Source: JAWKTM01 sp041399085
GTDB lineage: Bacteria; Planctomycetota; Planctomycetia; Pirellulales; Pirellulaceae
Length of the DNA: 64,000 nucleotides
Assembly: GCA_041399085.1 (NCBI GenBank)
Contig: JAWKTM010000024.1
Coordinates: 36,732 to 100,731, forward strand
Direction of reading: 5' to 3'
Shown here: positions 45,175 through 54,701 of the stretch, piece by piece
Position numbering within the stretch: the stretch's first letter is position 1
How the letters are laid out: each line of letters begins with the position of its first letter
Notes under the pieces: generated by a model
What the model saw: only the letters and a program-made list of their open reading frames with translations
What the model was told of the DNA's origin: nothing
Databases searched by the model: none
Made by a program: the position numbers and the translations under genes

Positions 45175-46227
45175 GTCGAGCATCCCAGGCACTGATCGCG
45201 GCGGTCACGGCCGGCGCCGTCTATTCCGCTAGCCGAAAGCTGCAAGCAAAGTTGGGCTACCGATTCGCTGGCCGCAATGTGTTCATCACTGGTGGATCGC
45301 GCGGCTTGGGGTTCGTCCTTGCCCGGCAATTGATGATCGAAGGCGCTCGCGTGGCGATCTGCGCTCGCGATGAACGTGAACTCCGCGAAGCCCAACAGCG
45401 ACTGGTCCAGGACCCGCGGATTTCCGAAGGCACGCCGCTTCTGGCCTTGGCCGCCGACGTGACCGATGCCGATGCCATGCGTCGTGCGGTCAACCAAGTC
45501 ACCGAAGTGTTAGGTCCGATCGACGTCCTCATGAACAACGCCGGTATCATCCAAGTCGGTCCCGTCGAAACGTTGACGCTGGAGGACTTTCATGAGGCCA
45601 TGAACATCAACTATTGGGGAGCGGTGCATACGACATTGGCGGCGTTGCCCGGCATGCTGCAGCGGCGCGGGCCGCATTGTCAACATAGCGTCGATCGGCG
45701 GACGTGTGGCAATTCCCCATTTGCTGGCTTACTCCGCGAGCAAGTTCGCTTTGGTCGGATTTTCCGATGGCTTGAGAACCGAATTGTCTCGTCACGGAAT
45801 TGTCGTCAGCACGATTTGTCCCGGCGTGATGCGCACCGGAAGCGCGCGGCATGCTCAGTACAAAGGCTGGCACGACCAAGAGCAATCTTGGTTCGGTGTC
45901 GGCAGCGCCTTGCCCTTGGCAACCATCGGCGCGGAACGAGCGGCCCGGCAAATCCTCGACGCCTGCCGGCGAGGCGACGCTCACGTGGTGTTATCCCTTC
46001 CAGCCCGCATCGCCGCCCTTGCAAACGGAGTTGCTCCCGGATGGATGACAATGTTTATGCGAGGAATGAACGGCCTGCTTCCCAACGCGCCGGGCGAACT
46101 CCGTGAAGGATCGCTGGGTCGCGAAGCCAGGACCGGCTTTCGCAGCGAATCCGCATGGTCACCCTCTTGGCTCACAACGCTGGCCGATCGAGCCGCCGAG
46201 GCAAACAACGAGCTATATGAAACGTAA
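45171..46227 (+). pseudogene. SDR-family oxidoreductase, frameshifted near 45670
   Basis: The first frame from ATG 45171 gives a normal SDR N-terminus: GRNVFITGGSRGLGFVLARQ, LAADVTDADAMRRAVNQVTE and DVLMNNAGIIQVGPVETL. It then degenerates after LPGMLQRRG. The expected continuation (RIVNIASIGGRVAIPHLLAY, SASKFALVGFSDGLRTELSR, with catalytic Ser, Tyr and Lys) is in the next frame to 46227. Removing one G from GGG at 45669-45671 restores one open frame of about 351 codons. The fact that the catalytic half is intact suggests either a very recent mutation or a base-calling error. Confidence 0.85.
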
Positions 46228-46272
46228 ATATCCGTGTACAGCTAAGCTGCCGAATCGATAAGATCGGTAGGA

Positions 46273-46338
46273 CCCGAGCCCTACGGTTTCAAACTGCAAT
46301 GACAGCTTTAAAACCCTGGGCGCGAGCCCTCCGGTTTC
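46273..46338. repeat. Degenerate short direct repeat CGAGCCCTNCGGTTTC
   Basis: CCCGAGCCCTACGGTTTC (46273-46290) and CGCGAGCCCTCCGGTTTC (46321-46338) differ at three positions and look like members of a dispersed intergenic repeat. They lie in the 730-base space between the broken SDR and nuoN, in which only a doubtful small open frame (46734-46886) is reported. Confidence 0.55.
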
Positions 46339-46733
46339 GCAACATGCAACCTCCCATTAAATCGGCATCGTCGCATGTCTCAACCGCAACCACATCAACA
46401 GCACCGCAAACCGCCGACGAATACCGCCCCGGACTCGCACGTTCTGCCTGGCCATGAAGACGATGGCGGCGAAAGCATCCTGTCCGGTCAATCACGCGAA
46501 CAGCAACCAGCCGACGCCGCTGATTCCGCATTGCCAGACGGTGAACCGAAAAACACACCTCAAGCATCCCGCCAACGCGGTCGCGATTTCCCTGGCGAGG
46601 CCGATGTGTGAGTTGGATTGATCGAACCAGAGTATACCAGCACGTAGCGCAAGCAAGTGAGTCTGTCGCAACACTCGCTCCCTATCCACAAAACCAATCT
46701 GACCGACGACATTAACTGGTGTCTGTGAGACCG

Positions 46734-46886
46734 CTATCGAATTCGAGCAATCGCTCGCCCCATGATCCACGGCACAGAGAACACAACTGTCCAAGCCAGC
46801 GCGTTGAGTACATCATCAGGTGAAAGCGCGAATCCACAGCAAGCAGCAACTATAACAACAAGAATTGAGGCGATAGCGTAGCGCAC
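46734..46886 (-). CDS. Possible 50-residue membrane peptide
   Basis: A GTG at 46886 opens a 50-codon frame ending in TAG at 46734. The product has two hydrophobic stretches (AIASILVVIVAACCGFAL and ALAWTVVFSVPWIMGRA) separated by SPDDVLN, and a basic ending. It is below the length at which coding potential can be judged by eye, and no Shine-Dalgarno is obvious. It could equally be the tail of a decayed gene. Confidence 0.3.
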   Translation of the reverse strand: MRYAIASILVVIVAACCGFALSPDDVLNALAWTVVFSVPWIMGRAIARIR

Positions 46887-46957
46887 CGCAGAGGCGTTCC
46901 GAGAAACTGAGATTCATTCAGGCAGCCCGTGCAGACGAGTAACTTGCGAACGAACGG

Positions 46958-48577
46958 TTAACGTTCATCAACGCGGGCATCGGTCTGATAAGCCGCTAAC
47001 GTCGACGAAGCTTTCACCGTGGTTCCAGCAATCGCCGACTGCTCGGCCAGCCGCGAAGTTCTCATAATCGAACCCGGCAGAATTCCCAACGCCACCACCG
47101 TAAAGGCACACAACCCGGTGGCGACCGCGGCCTCCCAGCCGCCACGAGCGTCTTCTTCGCGTGACGAGCTATAGAAATACATCGTGGCAATCACACGCAA
47201 ATAATAGGCAGCCGCAATCGCGGCATTTAAGACGCCGACGATTGCCAACGTGATCAGCCAACTACTCGTGGCCGCATGATCCACGTTCGCCGCGGCGCTG
47301 ATCGCTCCGCCAAACAATGAGAACTTGCCCCAGAATCCTGCCAGCGGGGGTATTCCCGCCAACGAAAACATGAACAACGCGACCGCTCCGGCAATCGCCG
47401 GATGACGCGACGCCACGCCCGAAATATCGTCCAGCGTGTTCACCTCGCGGTCTTCGCTGCTCAGAAATGACAGGGCCGCGAAGATTCCCGCCGATGCAAC
47501 CACATATACGAGCAAATACAGATACATCGCGGCGACGCCGCCATTCTCTACCAAACCTTGATTCCGGCCAGCCAAAGCCACGGTCAAGCCAATCAGCATG
47601 TACCCGGCATGAGCGATGGACGAGTAGGCCATCAATCGCCGCAAATTCTTTTGCCATAACGCGGCCACATTTCCGATGGTCATCGTAAGAATTGACAACA
47701 CGATGACCAACTGCCATCCCAAATGAGCCGACAGCGGCATGGTGGCGACGATCAACCGAATAATGCCGACGATTCCCACGATCTTCGGAGCGACCGTCAA
47801 CAAACCGGCATTGGCGTTCGTCGTTCCCTGATAGACATCGGGAGCGTAAAAGTGGAATGGCACCGCCGCCAGGCGAAACCCCAACCCGGCAAGAATGAGA
47901 ATGAGCGCAAACGGAGCGAACCGTCCCAATCCATCGGCAACTTCGGATTGAGTCATTGTTCCCAACATTTCTCGAATGCCTGGGTTGCCTTCCGTCCCCA
48001 TGAGTACGGTCGTCCCCGCCATCCCGTACAAAAAGCTAAATCCATACAACAACACGGCCGACGACAGGATGCTGAGAAAGAAATACTTCGTCGTCGCCTC
48101 GGCCGAGCTCCGATCGCCGCGTCCCAAGAACAACAATACGTAGGTCGGAATGGAAACCAATTCCAAACCCAAAAACATTAGCACCAGATCGTTGGCTCGC
48201 GCGACAATCATCACGCCGACCACCAGCAGCATCAGCGTCGCCAAAAACTCGCTGGCCGTCCGGCGTCCAATCAGCCGTGAGCTCATCAACGTAAATACGA
48301 ACCCCATTGCCACGGCAATCCAACGCGTGGCGTGTCCCAGATAGTCGATCACCAGCGGTCCACTGACGGCCCCGCCATCGGTCTCCGACAAGTACGGCCA
48401 CATAATCAGATCCTGCTTATACAACATGAATCCGACAACGACATAGGCCGCCAGCGAGAACCAACTCCACCACTGCCGCTGGGTGGCGATCGTGCCGCCA
48501 ATATAGATCCACATCGCCAGCGCGATCAGCGAGATCTCCGGCAGCAAGTCTTTGATAGTTGTTAGGTCAGGCAACAC
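46958..48577 (-). CDS. nuoN: NADH-quinone oxidoreductase subunit N
   Basis: 539 residues with about 14 transmembrane segments, the last gene of the nuo operon. Antiporter-like core motifs are present: FLGLELVSIPTYVLLFLGRG, FYAPDVYQGTTNANAGLLTV, RLMAYSSIAHAGYMLIGL and FSLAGIPPLAGFWGKFSLFG, with the proton-path Glu and Lys in conserved places. NuoN is one of three proton-pumping subunits of complex I in the cytoplasmic membrane. The start at 48577 is GTG (MLPDLTT); nuoM ends seven bases away. Confidence 0.95.
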   Translation of the reverse strand: MLPDLTTIKDLLPEISLIALAMWIYIGGTIATQRQWWSWFSLAAYVVVGFMLYKQDLIMWPYLSETDGGAVSGPLVIDYLGHATRWIAVAMGFVFTLMSSRLIGRRTASEFLATLMLLVVGVMIVARANDLVLMFLGLELVSIPTYVLLFLGRGDRSSAEATTKYFFLSILSSAVLLYGFSFLYGMAGTTVLMGTEGNPGIREMLGTMTQSEVADGLGRFAPFALILILAGLGFRLAAVPFHFYAPDVYQGTTNANAGLLTVAPKIVGIVGIIRLIVATMPLSAHLGWQLVIVLSILTMTIGNVAALWQKNLRRLMAYSSIAHAGYMLIGLTVALAGRNQGLVENGGVAAMYLYLLVYVVASAGIFAALSFLSSEDREVNTLDDISGVASRHPAIAGAVALFMFSLAGIPPLAGFWGKFSLFGGAISAAANVDHAATSSWLITLAIVGVLNAAIAAAYYLRVIATMYFYSSSREEDARGGWEAAVATGLCAFTVVALGILPGSIMRTSRLAEQSAIAGTTVKASSTLAAYQTDARVDER

Positions 48578-48583
48578 GTTCTG

Positions 48584-50251
48584 TTATCTCCCGTCCGGCG
48601 TGGCCACATTTGGTTGCCCAGCCACACGCAACTCACTCGCCGAATCCACCGCGGCGACTTCCTCTGTGTCCGAATATAAGCGAACCATCGAGCGCCGAGC
48701 CTGCGCCGTGGCTTCATTCAATGTGCCGTCCATGCGATCCAAAAAGAACTTCGGTTGAAGACCAATCCAAAAAACAAACACGACCAGCGGCGCGACCGCC
48801 AGCACTTCACGCAATTTCATGTCGCGAACTGGCTCATGATGACCGTCTTCGTGCGGTTCCTTCAGTGGGCCAAAGAAGACTCGTTGAATCAGACACAACA
48901 TATACCACGCTCCGAGAACCACCCCGGAAACCGCCAACACCGCGATCGCCAGCAATTGAGCAGCAAGTCCGGTCGGCGCTTCCAACCAAGCACGCTGAAA
49001 AGCGCCTAATAGAATGGGGAACTCTCCGGCAAATCCATTGAGGCCCGGCAATCCAATGCTGGAGAAAGTGAACACCAGCATGAACAACGCCAACAGGGGC
49101 GTGCGACGCGACAATCCACCAAGCTTCGCGATCTCACGAGTATGGTACCGTTCGTAAACCATTCCCACCATCGCGAACAACCCGCCCGTCGAGATACCGT
49201 GATTGATCATTTGCAGCGTTCCGCCTTGAACTCCCAGTCGGTTCAAGGCAAACAACCCCAACATGCAATATCCCAGGTGGCTCACGCTGGAATACGCGAT
49301 CAATCGCTTCATATCGCCTTGTGCCAAAGCAACCAACGCACCGTAGATAATTCCCGCCACGGCCAACCACATCAGCATCGGCATGAAGTACGCCGCCGCG
49401 TCCGGCAACATGGGGATATTGAATCGCAAAAACCCGTAAGTGCCAATCTTCAGCAAGATACCGGCCAAAATTACACTGCCCGCCGTAGGAGCCTGAACGT
49501 GAGCCAACGGCAACCACGTATGCAGCGGAAACAAAGGCACTTTAATGGCGAAACCAGCAAACAACGCCACAAAAATGGCACATTGCAATGCAAGTGGCTG
49601 GATGGGTTCGACAGCAAACCTCTCGGTCAATGCGGGAATGGAAAACGTCAACACGCCGGTCGCTTGGTAATGCAAAAACACAATCGCCAGCATTCCCAAA
49701 AATGTCAGAACGCTTCCCGCCAGGGTAAACACAAAGAACTTGACCGCCGCATAACGCCGATCCTCACTTCCCCAAATGCCAATCAGGAAGAACAGCGGAA
49801 TCAAGGTGAATTCAAAGAAGATATAGAACAAGATGATGTCGCGAGCCGAAAACACGCCCAGGCATCCGCAGGCCAACATCAACAACATGCCGTAAAACAA
49901 GGCCGGCCGATCCTGGATTGCTTCCCAGCTCACAAGAATACAAGTCACCATCAGCAATCCAGAAAGCCCAAACAGCCAGACGCTCAGTCCGTCCAACCCG
50001 ACACTGAATCGGATATCCGGCGCCCCGGTGGCCAAATCGCCCAACCATTGATAATCCGACACGGCAAAGACGCCACCGACCGCCGCATCCGCCGAAAAGA
50101 CCGTCAGCCCCACGGTCAACAAAGTAACCAGCGACACCACCAAGGCCGTCCAGCGGATTGCGCCGCGGCCTAGCGGGGCGACTACCCACACCAAGCCAGC
50201 GCCCAACAGAGGCAGCACGAGTGAAATCAGTAATAGCATCTGAGAATCCAT
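48584..50251 (-). CDS. nuoM: NADH-quinone oxidoreductase subunit M
   Basis: 555 residues from ATG 50251; the frame opens earlier at a GTG (50299), but that adds a hydrophilic stretch before the first helix. Core motifs: FSVGLDGLSVWLFGLSGLLM, FFEFTLIPLFFLIGIWGSED, TWLPLAHVQAPTAGSVILAG, MKRLIAYSSVSHLGYCMLGL and GLPGLNGFAGEFPIL. These are the Mrp-antiporter-type proton channel residues. NuoM pumps protons with NuoL and NuoN. GATGAGGG before the ATG may serve as the ribosome site. Confidence 0.95.
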   Translation of the reverse strand: MDSQMLLLISLVLPLLGAGLVWVVAPLGRGAIRWTALVVSLVTLLTVGLTVFSADAAVGGVFAVSDYQWLGDLATGAPDIRFSVGLDGLSVWLFGLSGLLMVTCILVSWEAIQDRPALFYGMLLMLACGCLGVFSARDIILFYIFFEFTLIPLFFLIGIWGSEDRRYAAVKFFVFTLAGSVLTFLGMLAIVFLHYQATGVLTFSIPALTERFAVEPIQPLALQCAIFVALFAGFAIKVPLFPLHTWLPLAHVQAPTAGSVILAGILLKIGTYGFLRFNIPMLPDAAAYFMPMLMWLAVAGIIYGALVALAQGDMKRLIAYSSVSHLGYCMLGLFALNRLGVQGGTLQMINHGISTGGLFAMVGMVYERYHTREIAKLGGLSRRTPLLALFMLVFTFSSIGLPGLNGFAGEFPILLGAFQRAWLEAPTGLAAQLLAIAVLAVSGVVLGAWYMLCLIQRVFFGPLKEPHEDGHHEPVRDMKLREVLAVAPLVVFVFWIGLQPKFFLDRMDGTLNEATAQARRSMVRLYSDTEEVAAVDSASELRVAGQPNVATPDGR

Positions 50252-50309
50252 GAATCCCTCATCGAGCCAGCCAACGGGCGGCTCGGCCAAATCGCCCACG
50301 AAATGGCAA

Positions 50310-52793
50310 TCAGTTCATCCACAAAACCTTGACTAGCAACAACACCAATACGCCGAGCATCATGGATAACGCGTAGAACTGAACCAGTCCCATCTGCAGC
50401 GAACGCATAAGGCCACCGAACGCGACCGGCAGTCTACCGCAAAGATTTACGACGCCATCAATCAACCAACGGTCTATCGCGTACAGCACGCGTGCCCCAA
50501 AACGCAACGGCACTACCACCAACAAGTTGTAAATCTCATCAAAGTAGAACTTGCGGACGCTCAGTCGGTACGGCGTTAGGAACAACCCTAAAAGAATCGG
50601 CGCGGTCAAAATCAAAACAACCAGCAATAGCACTTGGCCAATCAAAGATGCCAGCCAGCCCAGTCGCACCGACTTCGCAACCCGGTATACCCCCGCTACC
50701 CAAGGCAATTGCCTTAATCGCGAGGCGGATTCCACGTCCGTCACCCGCCCTAACCATTCCAGGTTCAACAGATACTTTAGCCAGTCGACTTCCCGACGAT
50801 CGCCCAAGTACAGATACAGCGCCACCAGTATGCCGCCAATTGCAACGAAAGTACTCGTTGCCGCGACACTCAAATGAAACTCGTGCGGAGCCGCCGTGGC
50901 AACCACCAAGCCACCGGCCAGCGATGGAGTGTGTTCGAGGAATTCAGCGAACGCATGCCCTCCGTCCGCCGGCGTGCGATCAAAGTAGAGACCGACGAGC
51001 AACGCGCAGAACGCCAACACTCCGAGTGGCACGACCATATTTCCCGGCGACTCGTGCGCATGATGCCCCGCCTCATGCGGAACTCGTTCCTCGCCATAAA
51101 AGGTCATAAAGAAAGCGCGGAAGGTGTAAAAGGCCGTAAGAAATGCCACAACGAGCCCCAGAATGTAGAGCGACTTGTATAACAATGCATTGCGGTGCAG
51201 TTCCGCGTCGCTCAAGCCGGAGTACAGTCCCGCCTTTAGATGATCGTATTCCGCGGGACTCAGATACGCCGGTACGTGAGCCTCACCCGTTCCGTGCGAC
51301 GTGGCATGCCCCCCGTCGCCGTGCCGAATCGCTATTTCATGTTCAAGCGCGTGCGCCTTGGTCTCGACTGCGGCCAAGACCGCATCTTTACTCCAAAATC
51401 CGGCGAACGGCGCCACGCCGGCCAGCGCCAAGCAGCCAAACAAAAAGGTCCAATGCGTGTGCGGCATGATTCTCCGCAATCCACTGAATCGACGCATGTC
51501 GATGATATGGCCCATTGCATGCATCACGCTTCCTGCTCCGAGAAATAGCAGTGCCTTAAAAAACGCGTGTGTAAACAAATGAAACATGCCGCCGGTAATA
51601 CCCGCCAGCGTTCCGGCCCCAAGCGCCAGGAACATATAGCCAAGCTGGCTAATCGTGGAATAAGCCAGTACCCGCTTCAAGTCGAACTGGGTCAGCGCAA
51701 TCAATGCGGCCAGCAAGGCCGTGAAACCGCCAATCACCGCGACCAGCATTTGCGCCGGCGGCGACGACATAAACAATGGCGTGCAGCGAGCCACCATATA
51801 GACCCCTGCCGTGACCATGGTGGCGGCATGGATCAGAGCACTAACCGGAGTCGGGCCTTCCATCGCGTCCGGCAACCACACGTGCAATGGGAACTGAGCG
51901 CTCTTACCACAGGCACCCAACATCAACAGAATGCAGATTGCCGTTACGGTTACTTGCCCGTGCTCGCCAATGACGTAATCATTGGCCGCGATTCGCGTTT
52001 GCCCCAACACCCCCGGAACCACTACATCTTGTCTCCCGGATTCGATGGCCTGCGAGACCACGTCCGACTGATAGCGGCCATCCTTCAGCGTGTCGTGATA
52101 ATTGAGCGAGCCATACGTGGTCCAAATCAGAAACAATGCGATGGTAAACGCAAAGTCCCCGATGCGGTTGACCAAGAACGCCTTCTTGCCAGCCGCGGCC
52201 GCTTCGGGTTTCTCGTACCAGAATCCAATTAACAAGTAACTGCAGGCGCCAACCGCTTCCCAAAACACGAACAGCAACACGAAATTGCTGACCGACACCA
52301 ACATGGTCATCGAAAACACGAACAGCGCAACGTAGGTGAAGAACCGCCAATACCCGCGATCACCATCCATATACCCTGACCCGAAGATGGCCACCAATGA
52401 GGAAATGAAGGTAACCATCGCCAGCATCATCGCCGTCAGAGCATCGGCGCGCAATGTGATGTCAATGCGGAAGTCGGGAGCGTCGGTCGCTGTGCCGACT
52501 GCATCCGACTCGTAGGCGCCGTCAATCGAAGCCCACGTCCAAAGCCTTGTAAGATGCTCGTAGCCGATGGTCCTCGTGGAGATCACCTGCCCTTCCAGTT
52601 CCGGCGGCGATTGCTGGTCTCGCACTTCGAAGACCAATAACAAGCTGCAAAGAAAGGAAACCGCGAACGCCACCACGACTGGCACGTGACTCATCGACCG
52701 CAGCACGCGCGGACCCAGCAAGGCCGTAACGATCGCCGCCAACAGCGGCAACCCCGGTATGAGCATCAGGAGAACGTCGATTCGTTCAAACAT
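50310..52793 (-). CDS. nuoL: NADH-quinone oxidoreductase subunit L
   Basis: 827 residues, about 200 longer than the E. coli protein. The core is canonical: FVFWEAVGACSYLLIGFWYE, HVWLPDAMEGPTPVSALIHA, LKRVLAYSTISQLGYMFLAL and the long lateral-helix region at the C-terminus. The extra length comes partly from a hydrophilic, histidine-rich insertion (EHEIAIRHGDGGHATSHGTG... and later PHEAGHHAHESPGNM) in the region after ALAGVAPFAGFWSKDAVLAA. NuoL is the distal proton-pumping subunit of complex I. The insertion is unusual but the conserved residues are unaffected. There is a 147-base gap to nuoK. Confidence 0.95.
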   Translation of the reverse strand: MFERIDVLLMLIPGLPLLAAIVTALLGPRVLRSMSHVPVVVAFAVSFLCSLLLVFEVRDQQSPPELEGQVISTRTIGYEHLTRLWTWASIDGAYESDAVGTATDAPDFRIDITLRADALTAMMLAMVTFISSLVAIFGSGYMDGDRGYWRFFTYVALFVFSMTMLVSVSNFVLLFVFWEAVGACSYLLIGFWYEKPEAAAAGKKAFLVNRIGDFAFTIALFLIWTTYGSLNYHDTLKDGRYQSDVVSQAIESGRQDVVVPGVLGQTRIAANDYVIGEHGQVTVTAICILLMLGACGKSAQFPLHVWLPDAMEGPTPVSALIHAATMVTAGVYMVARCTPLFMSSPPAQMLVAVIGGFTALLAALIALTQFDLKRVLAYSTISQLGYMFLALGAGTLAGITGGMFHLFTHAFFKALLFLGAGSVMHAMGHIIDMRRFSGLRRIMPHTHWTFLFGCLALAGVAPFAGFWSKDAVLAAVETKAHALEHEIAIRHGDGGHATSHGTGEAHVPAYLSPAEYDHLKAGLYSGLSDAELHRNALLYKSLYILGLVVAFLTAFYTFRAFFMTFYGEERVPHEAGHHAHESPGNMVVPLGVLAFCALLVGLYFDRTPADGGHAFAEFLEHTPSLAGGLVVATAAPHEFHLSVAATSTFVAIGGILVALYLYLGDRREVDWLKYLLNLEWLGRVTDVESASRLRQLPWVAGVYRVAKSVRLGWLASLIGQVLLLVVLILTAPILLGLFLTPYRLSVRKFYFDEIYNLLVVVPLRFGARVLYAIDRWLIDGVVNLCGRLPVAFGGLMRSLQMGLVQFYALSMMLGVLVLLLVKVLWMN

Positions 52794-52940
52794 CGTCGTT
52801 GTTTCCGACCCGTCTTATAGTTGGCTTGTTAAATGTTCGTGCGACTTGTTCGTCGGGCCCTCGACCTATGTCGGCCGTGTCACAATTGCCTCGAAGGACT
52901 TACGAGACGTGTAAGCTCTCACGCTGCCTTCGCGGATTTC

Positions 52941-53384
52941 TCACACACGACCGCGATGCAACTCCGCTTCCCAGTCGTGCTTGGGCTCCCGTCCCGCCGG
53001 CGTAAGCGTCGGCCACAGTTGCTCGTCGCCACGTTCCTCTGGTACCCGCTCGTCAACGAAGGCCGGTTGGTCCTCTTCCCGCAAATCCTGCCACACGGCG
53101 ATATCCAATTTGTGGGACCGATAGGCTAGGGAGAGGATCAATGCCAGCGCGATTCCCGCCTCACAGGCCGCAACGGCAATGATGAACAGCGTCAGCGACT
53201 GGCCACCCCAGTCGTTATGAAAGCGTCCCCAAGCCACCAGACTGACCGAAACGCCTTGCAGCATCATCTCGGCGCTCAAGAACATGACAATCATGTTCCG
53301 GCGAACGAGAAATCCCATTAGCCCGATGGCGAACAGGATGCCCCCAACGATCAAGTAATTTTGCAGCAACGCCAATTCATGCAT
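52941..53384 (-). CDS. nuoK: NADH-quinone oxidoreductase subunit K (extended)
   Basis: 147 residues against the usual ~100. Residues 1-100 show the three helices with the NuoK motifs YLIVGGILFAIGLMGFLVRR, NMIVMFLSAEMMLQGVSVSL and VAACEAGIALALILSLAYRS with the conserved glutamates. The extra ~45 residues (WQDLREEDQPAFVDERVPEE...) are hydrophilic and end in HRGRV. They could be a cytoplasmic extension or reflect a late stop; the frame continues without disorder in coding pattern. Overlaps nuoJ by eight bases. Confidence 0.92.
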   Translation of the reverse strand: MHELALLQNYLIVGGILFAIGLMGFLVRRNMIVMFLSAEMMLQGVSVSLVAWGRFHNDWGGQSLTLFIIAVAACEAGIALALILSLAYRSHKLDIAVWQDLREEDQPAFVDERVPEERGDEQLWPTLTPAGREPKHDWEAELHRGRV

Positions 53385-54147
53385 CGCGGCGTTCCTCGCT
53401 TCTCACGGATTGGTTGGTGCGACTCATCATCACAATGGCGCCCACCAAAGCGACCATTAGCAACGTCCCGGCAATTTCAACCGAAATCAAATGCCGCGAA
53501 AATACCTCGGCGCCCAATCCAGCCACATGGGCAGGCTTGAGAACGTTGACTTCAAGCTGCTCCGCGGTGGCTAGTAGCGGAGCCGAGTCGGGCTCTATCG
53601 CCAAGACCGTGGCGACAACGGCTCCGAGCAAGATCCCCGCTGCGATTGTCGCGAACGGCTTCACATACCATCCCCAACTTATTCGGTCGTAGGAGGCGTG
53701 CCCTTCTGGTTGGGCCAGCATTACCACAAATAGAAACGTGACGACAATCGCGCCGGCATATACCACGACCGTGGCGACACCTAAAAACTGAGCGCCCTGA
53801 TAGAGAAACAATCCGCCGGTTCCCAGCAGCGAAAGGGCAAACCAAATCGCGCAGTACACGGCATCGCGCATGGTCACGGCCGCTCCCGCCGCGACGATCG
53901 TGACTATGGCCAAAAACCAAAAGACACCTTGTTGAATATAGCTCTCCGAAATCGGCTCCTTGACGACCAACGCAGCAGCCAGCACCACGACGCCCGCCAA
54001 AGCCACGATCGCCCCCAGCCTCCGCATGGCAACCGAACTGCGGGGCATTTTCCACGACAATCCAATCGCTCCCAAGACCAATGCCCAAAACCAGGGATTC
54101 GAGGCTAGTTCTCGCAACCCAATTTCACCCACCAGCAATGGCGTCAT
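53377..54147 (-). CDS. nuoJ: NADH-quinone oxidoreductase subunit J
   Basis: 256 residues with about seven hydrophobic segments; the last five carry the NuoJ pattern (REAVYCAIWF-like block read here as MRDAVYCAIWFALSLLGTGG, FLGVATVVVYAGAIVVTFLF). The N-terminus has an extra pair of helices (WFWALVLGAIGLSWK, LAGVVVLAAALVVKE). NuoJ lies in the membrane arm with NuoH, NuoK and NuoA. ATG 54147 overlaps the nuoI stop by four bases, and the 3' end overlaps nuoK, so translation is coupled. Confidence 0.94.
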   Translation of the reverse strand: MTPLLVGEIGLRELASNPWFWALVLGAIGLSWKMPRSSVAMRRLGAIVALAGVVVLAAALVVKEPISESYIQQGVFWFLAIVTIVAAGAAVTMRDAVYCAIWFALSLLGTGGLFLYQGAQFLGVATVVVYAGAIVVTFLFVVMLAQPEGHASYDRISWGWYVKPFATIAAGILLGAVVATVLAIEPDSAPLLATAEQLEVNVLKPAHVAGLGAEVFSRHLISVEIAGTLLMVALVGAIVMMSRTNQSVRSEERRDA

Positions 54148-54689
54148 ACCGTGCCTCCCAATTGCTTGGATTTCATGGGTTCCTTGTCTTTCGTCTCGTC
54201 ATAGACGCTGAGCAACTTCTCCTTGTCGAAAACCATCTCCTCGCGACTGCGGCCGGTCAGGTTATACATACTCGTCAGCTCGATTGCATCCACCGGACAC
54301 GCCTCTTCGCACATCCCACAGTAGATGCAACGCAACTCGTCGATCGCAAAACTCTCGGGATATTTTTCGCGATCCGGCCAAGGGCTCTCGACACCGATAA
54401 TATCGATACAGTGGGCGGGGCAGGCCGTGGCGCAAAGAAAACATGCCACGCATTTGACTCGCCCTTGTTCGTCCTTGTTCAACCGGTGGACGCCACGATA
54501 GATCAACGGGTTGCCGAATTCGGGCTCTTCGTCGGGGTAGCTCGTCGTCACCGGCTTGCCGGCCACGCTGGTCGACAAGTGGCGAAACGTAGTCGTCAAC
54601 CCCTGCACGAACATCGGCAAGTACATCTTGCCCGCCAGTCCCAACTTCGGTTCCTCGATCCATTTAATCGAGGGATCGTTCTCTTGCAT
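54144..54689 (-). CDS. nuoI: NADH-quinone oxidoreductase subunit I
   Basis: 181 residues with two [4Fe-4S] ferredoxin motifs: CVACFLCATACPAHCIDI and CIYCGMCEEACPVDAIEL, which carry clusters N6a and N6b. KCVACF sits in the standard NuoI position. A basic N-terminal amphipathic segment precedes. NuoI passes electrons between NuoG and NuoB in the peripheral arm. ATG 54689 is 12 bases after the nuoH stop. Both clusters have all their cysteines. Confidence 0.96.
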   Translation of the reverse strand: MQENDPSIKWIEEPKLGLAGKMYLPMFVQGLTTTFRHLSTSVAGKPVTTSYPDEEPEFGNPLIYRGVHRLNKDEQGRVKCVACFLCATACPAHCIDIIGVESPWPDREKYPESFAIDELRCIYCGMCEEACPVDAIELTSMYNLTGRSREEMVFDKEKLLSVYDETKDKEPMKSKQLGGTV

Positions 54690-54701
54690 GATGAGCCCCC
54701 T

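Noticed and set aside
46375..46611. 78-residue plus-strand frame, polar and Pro/Gln-rich
   Set aside because: No ribosome site, no hydrophobic or structured segment; composition fits non-coding DNA in a repeat-containing gap.
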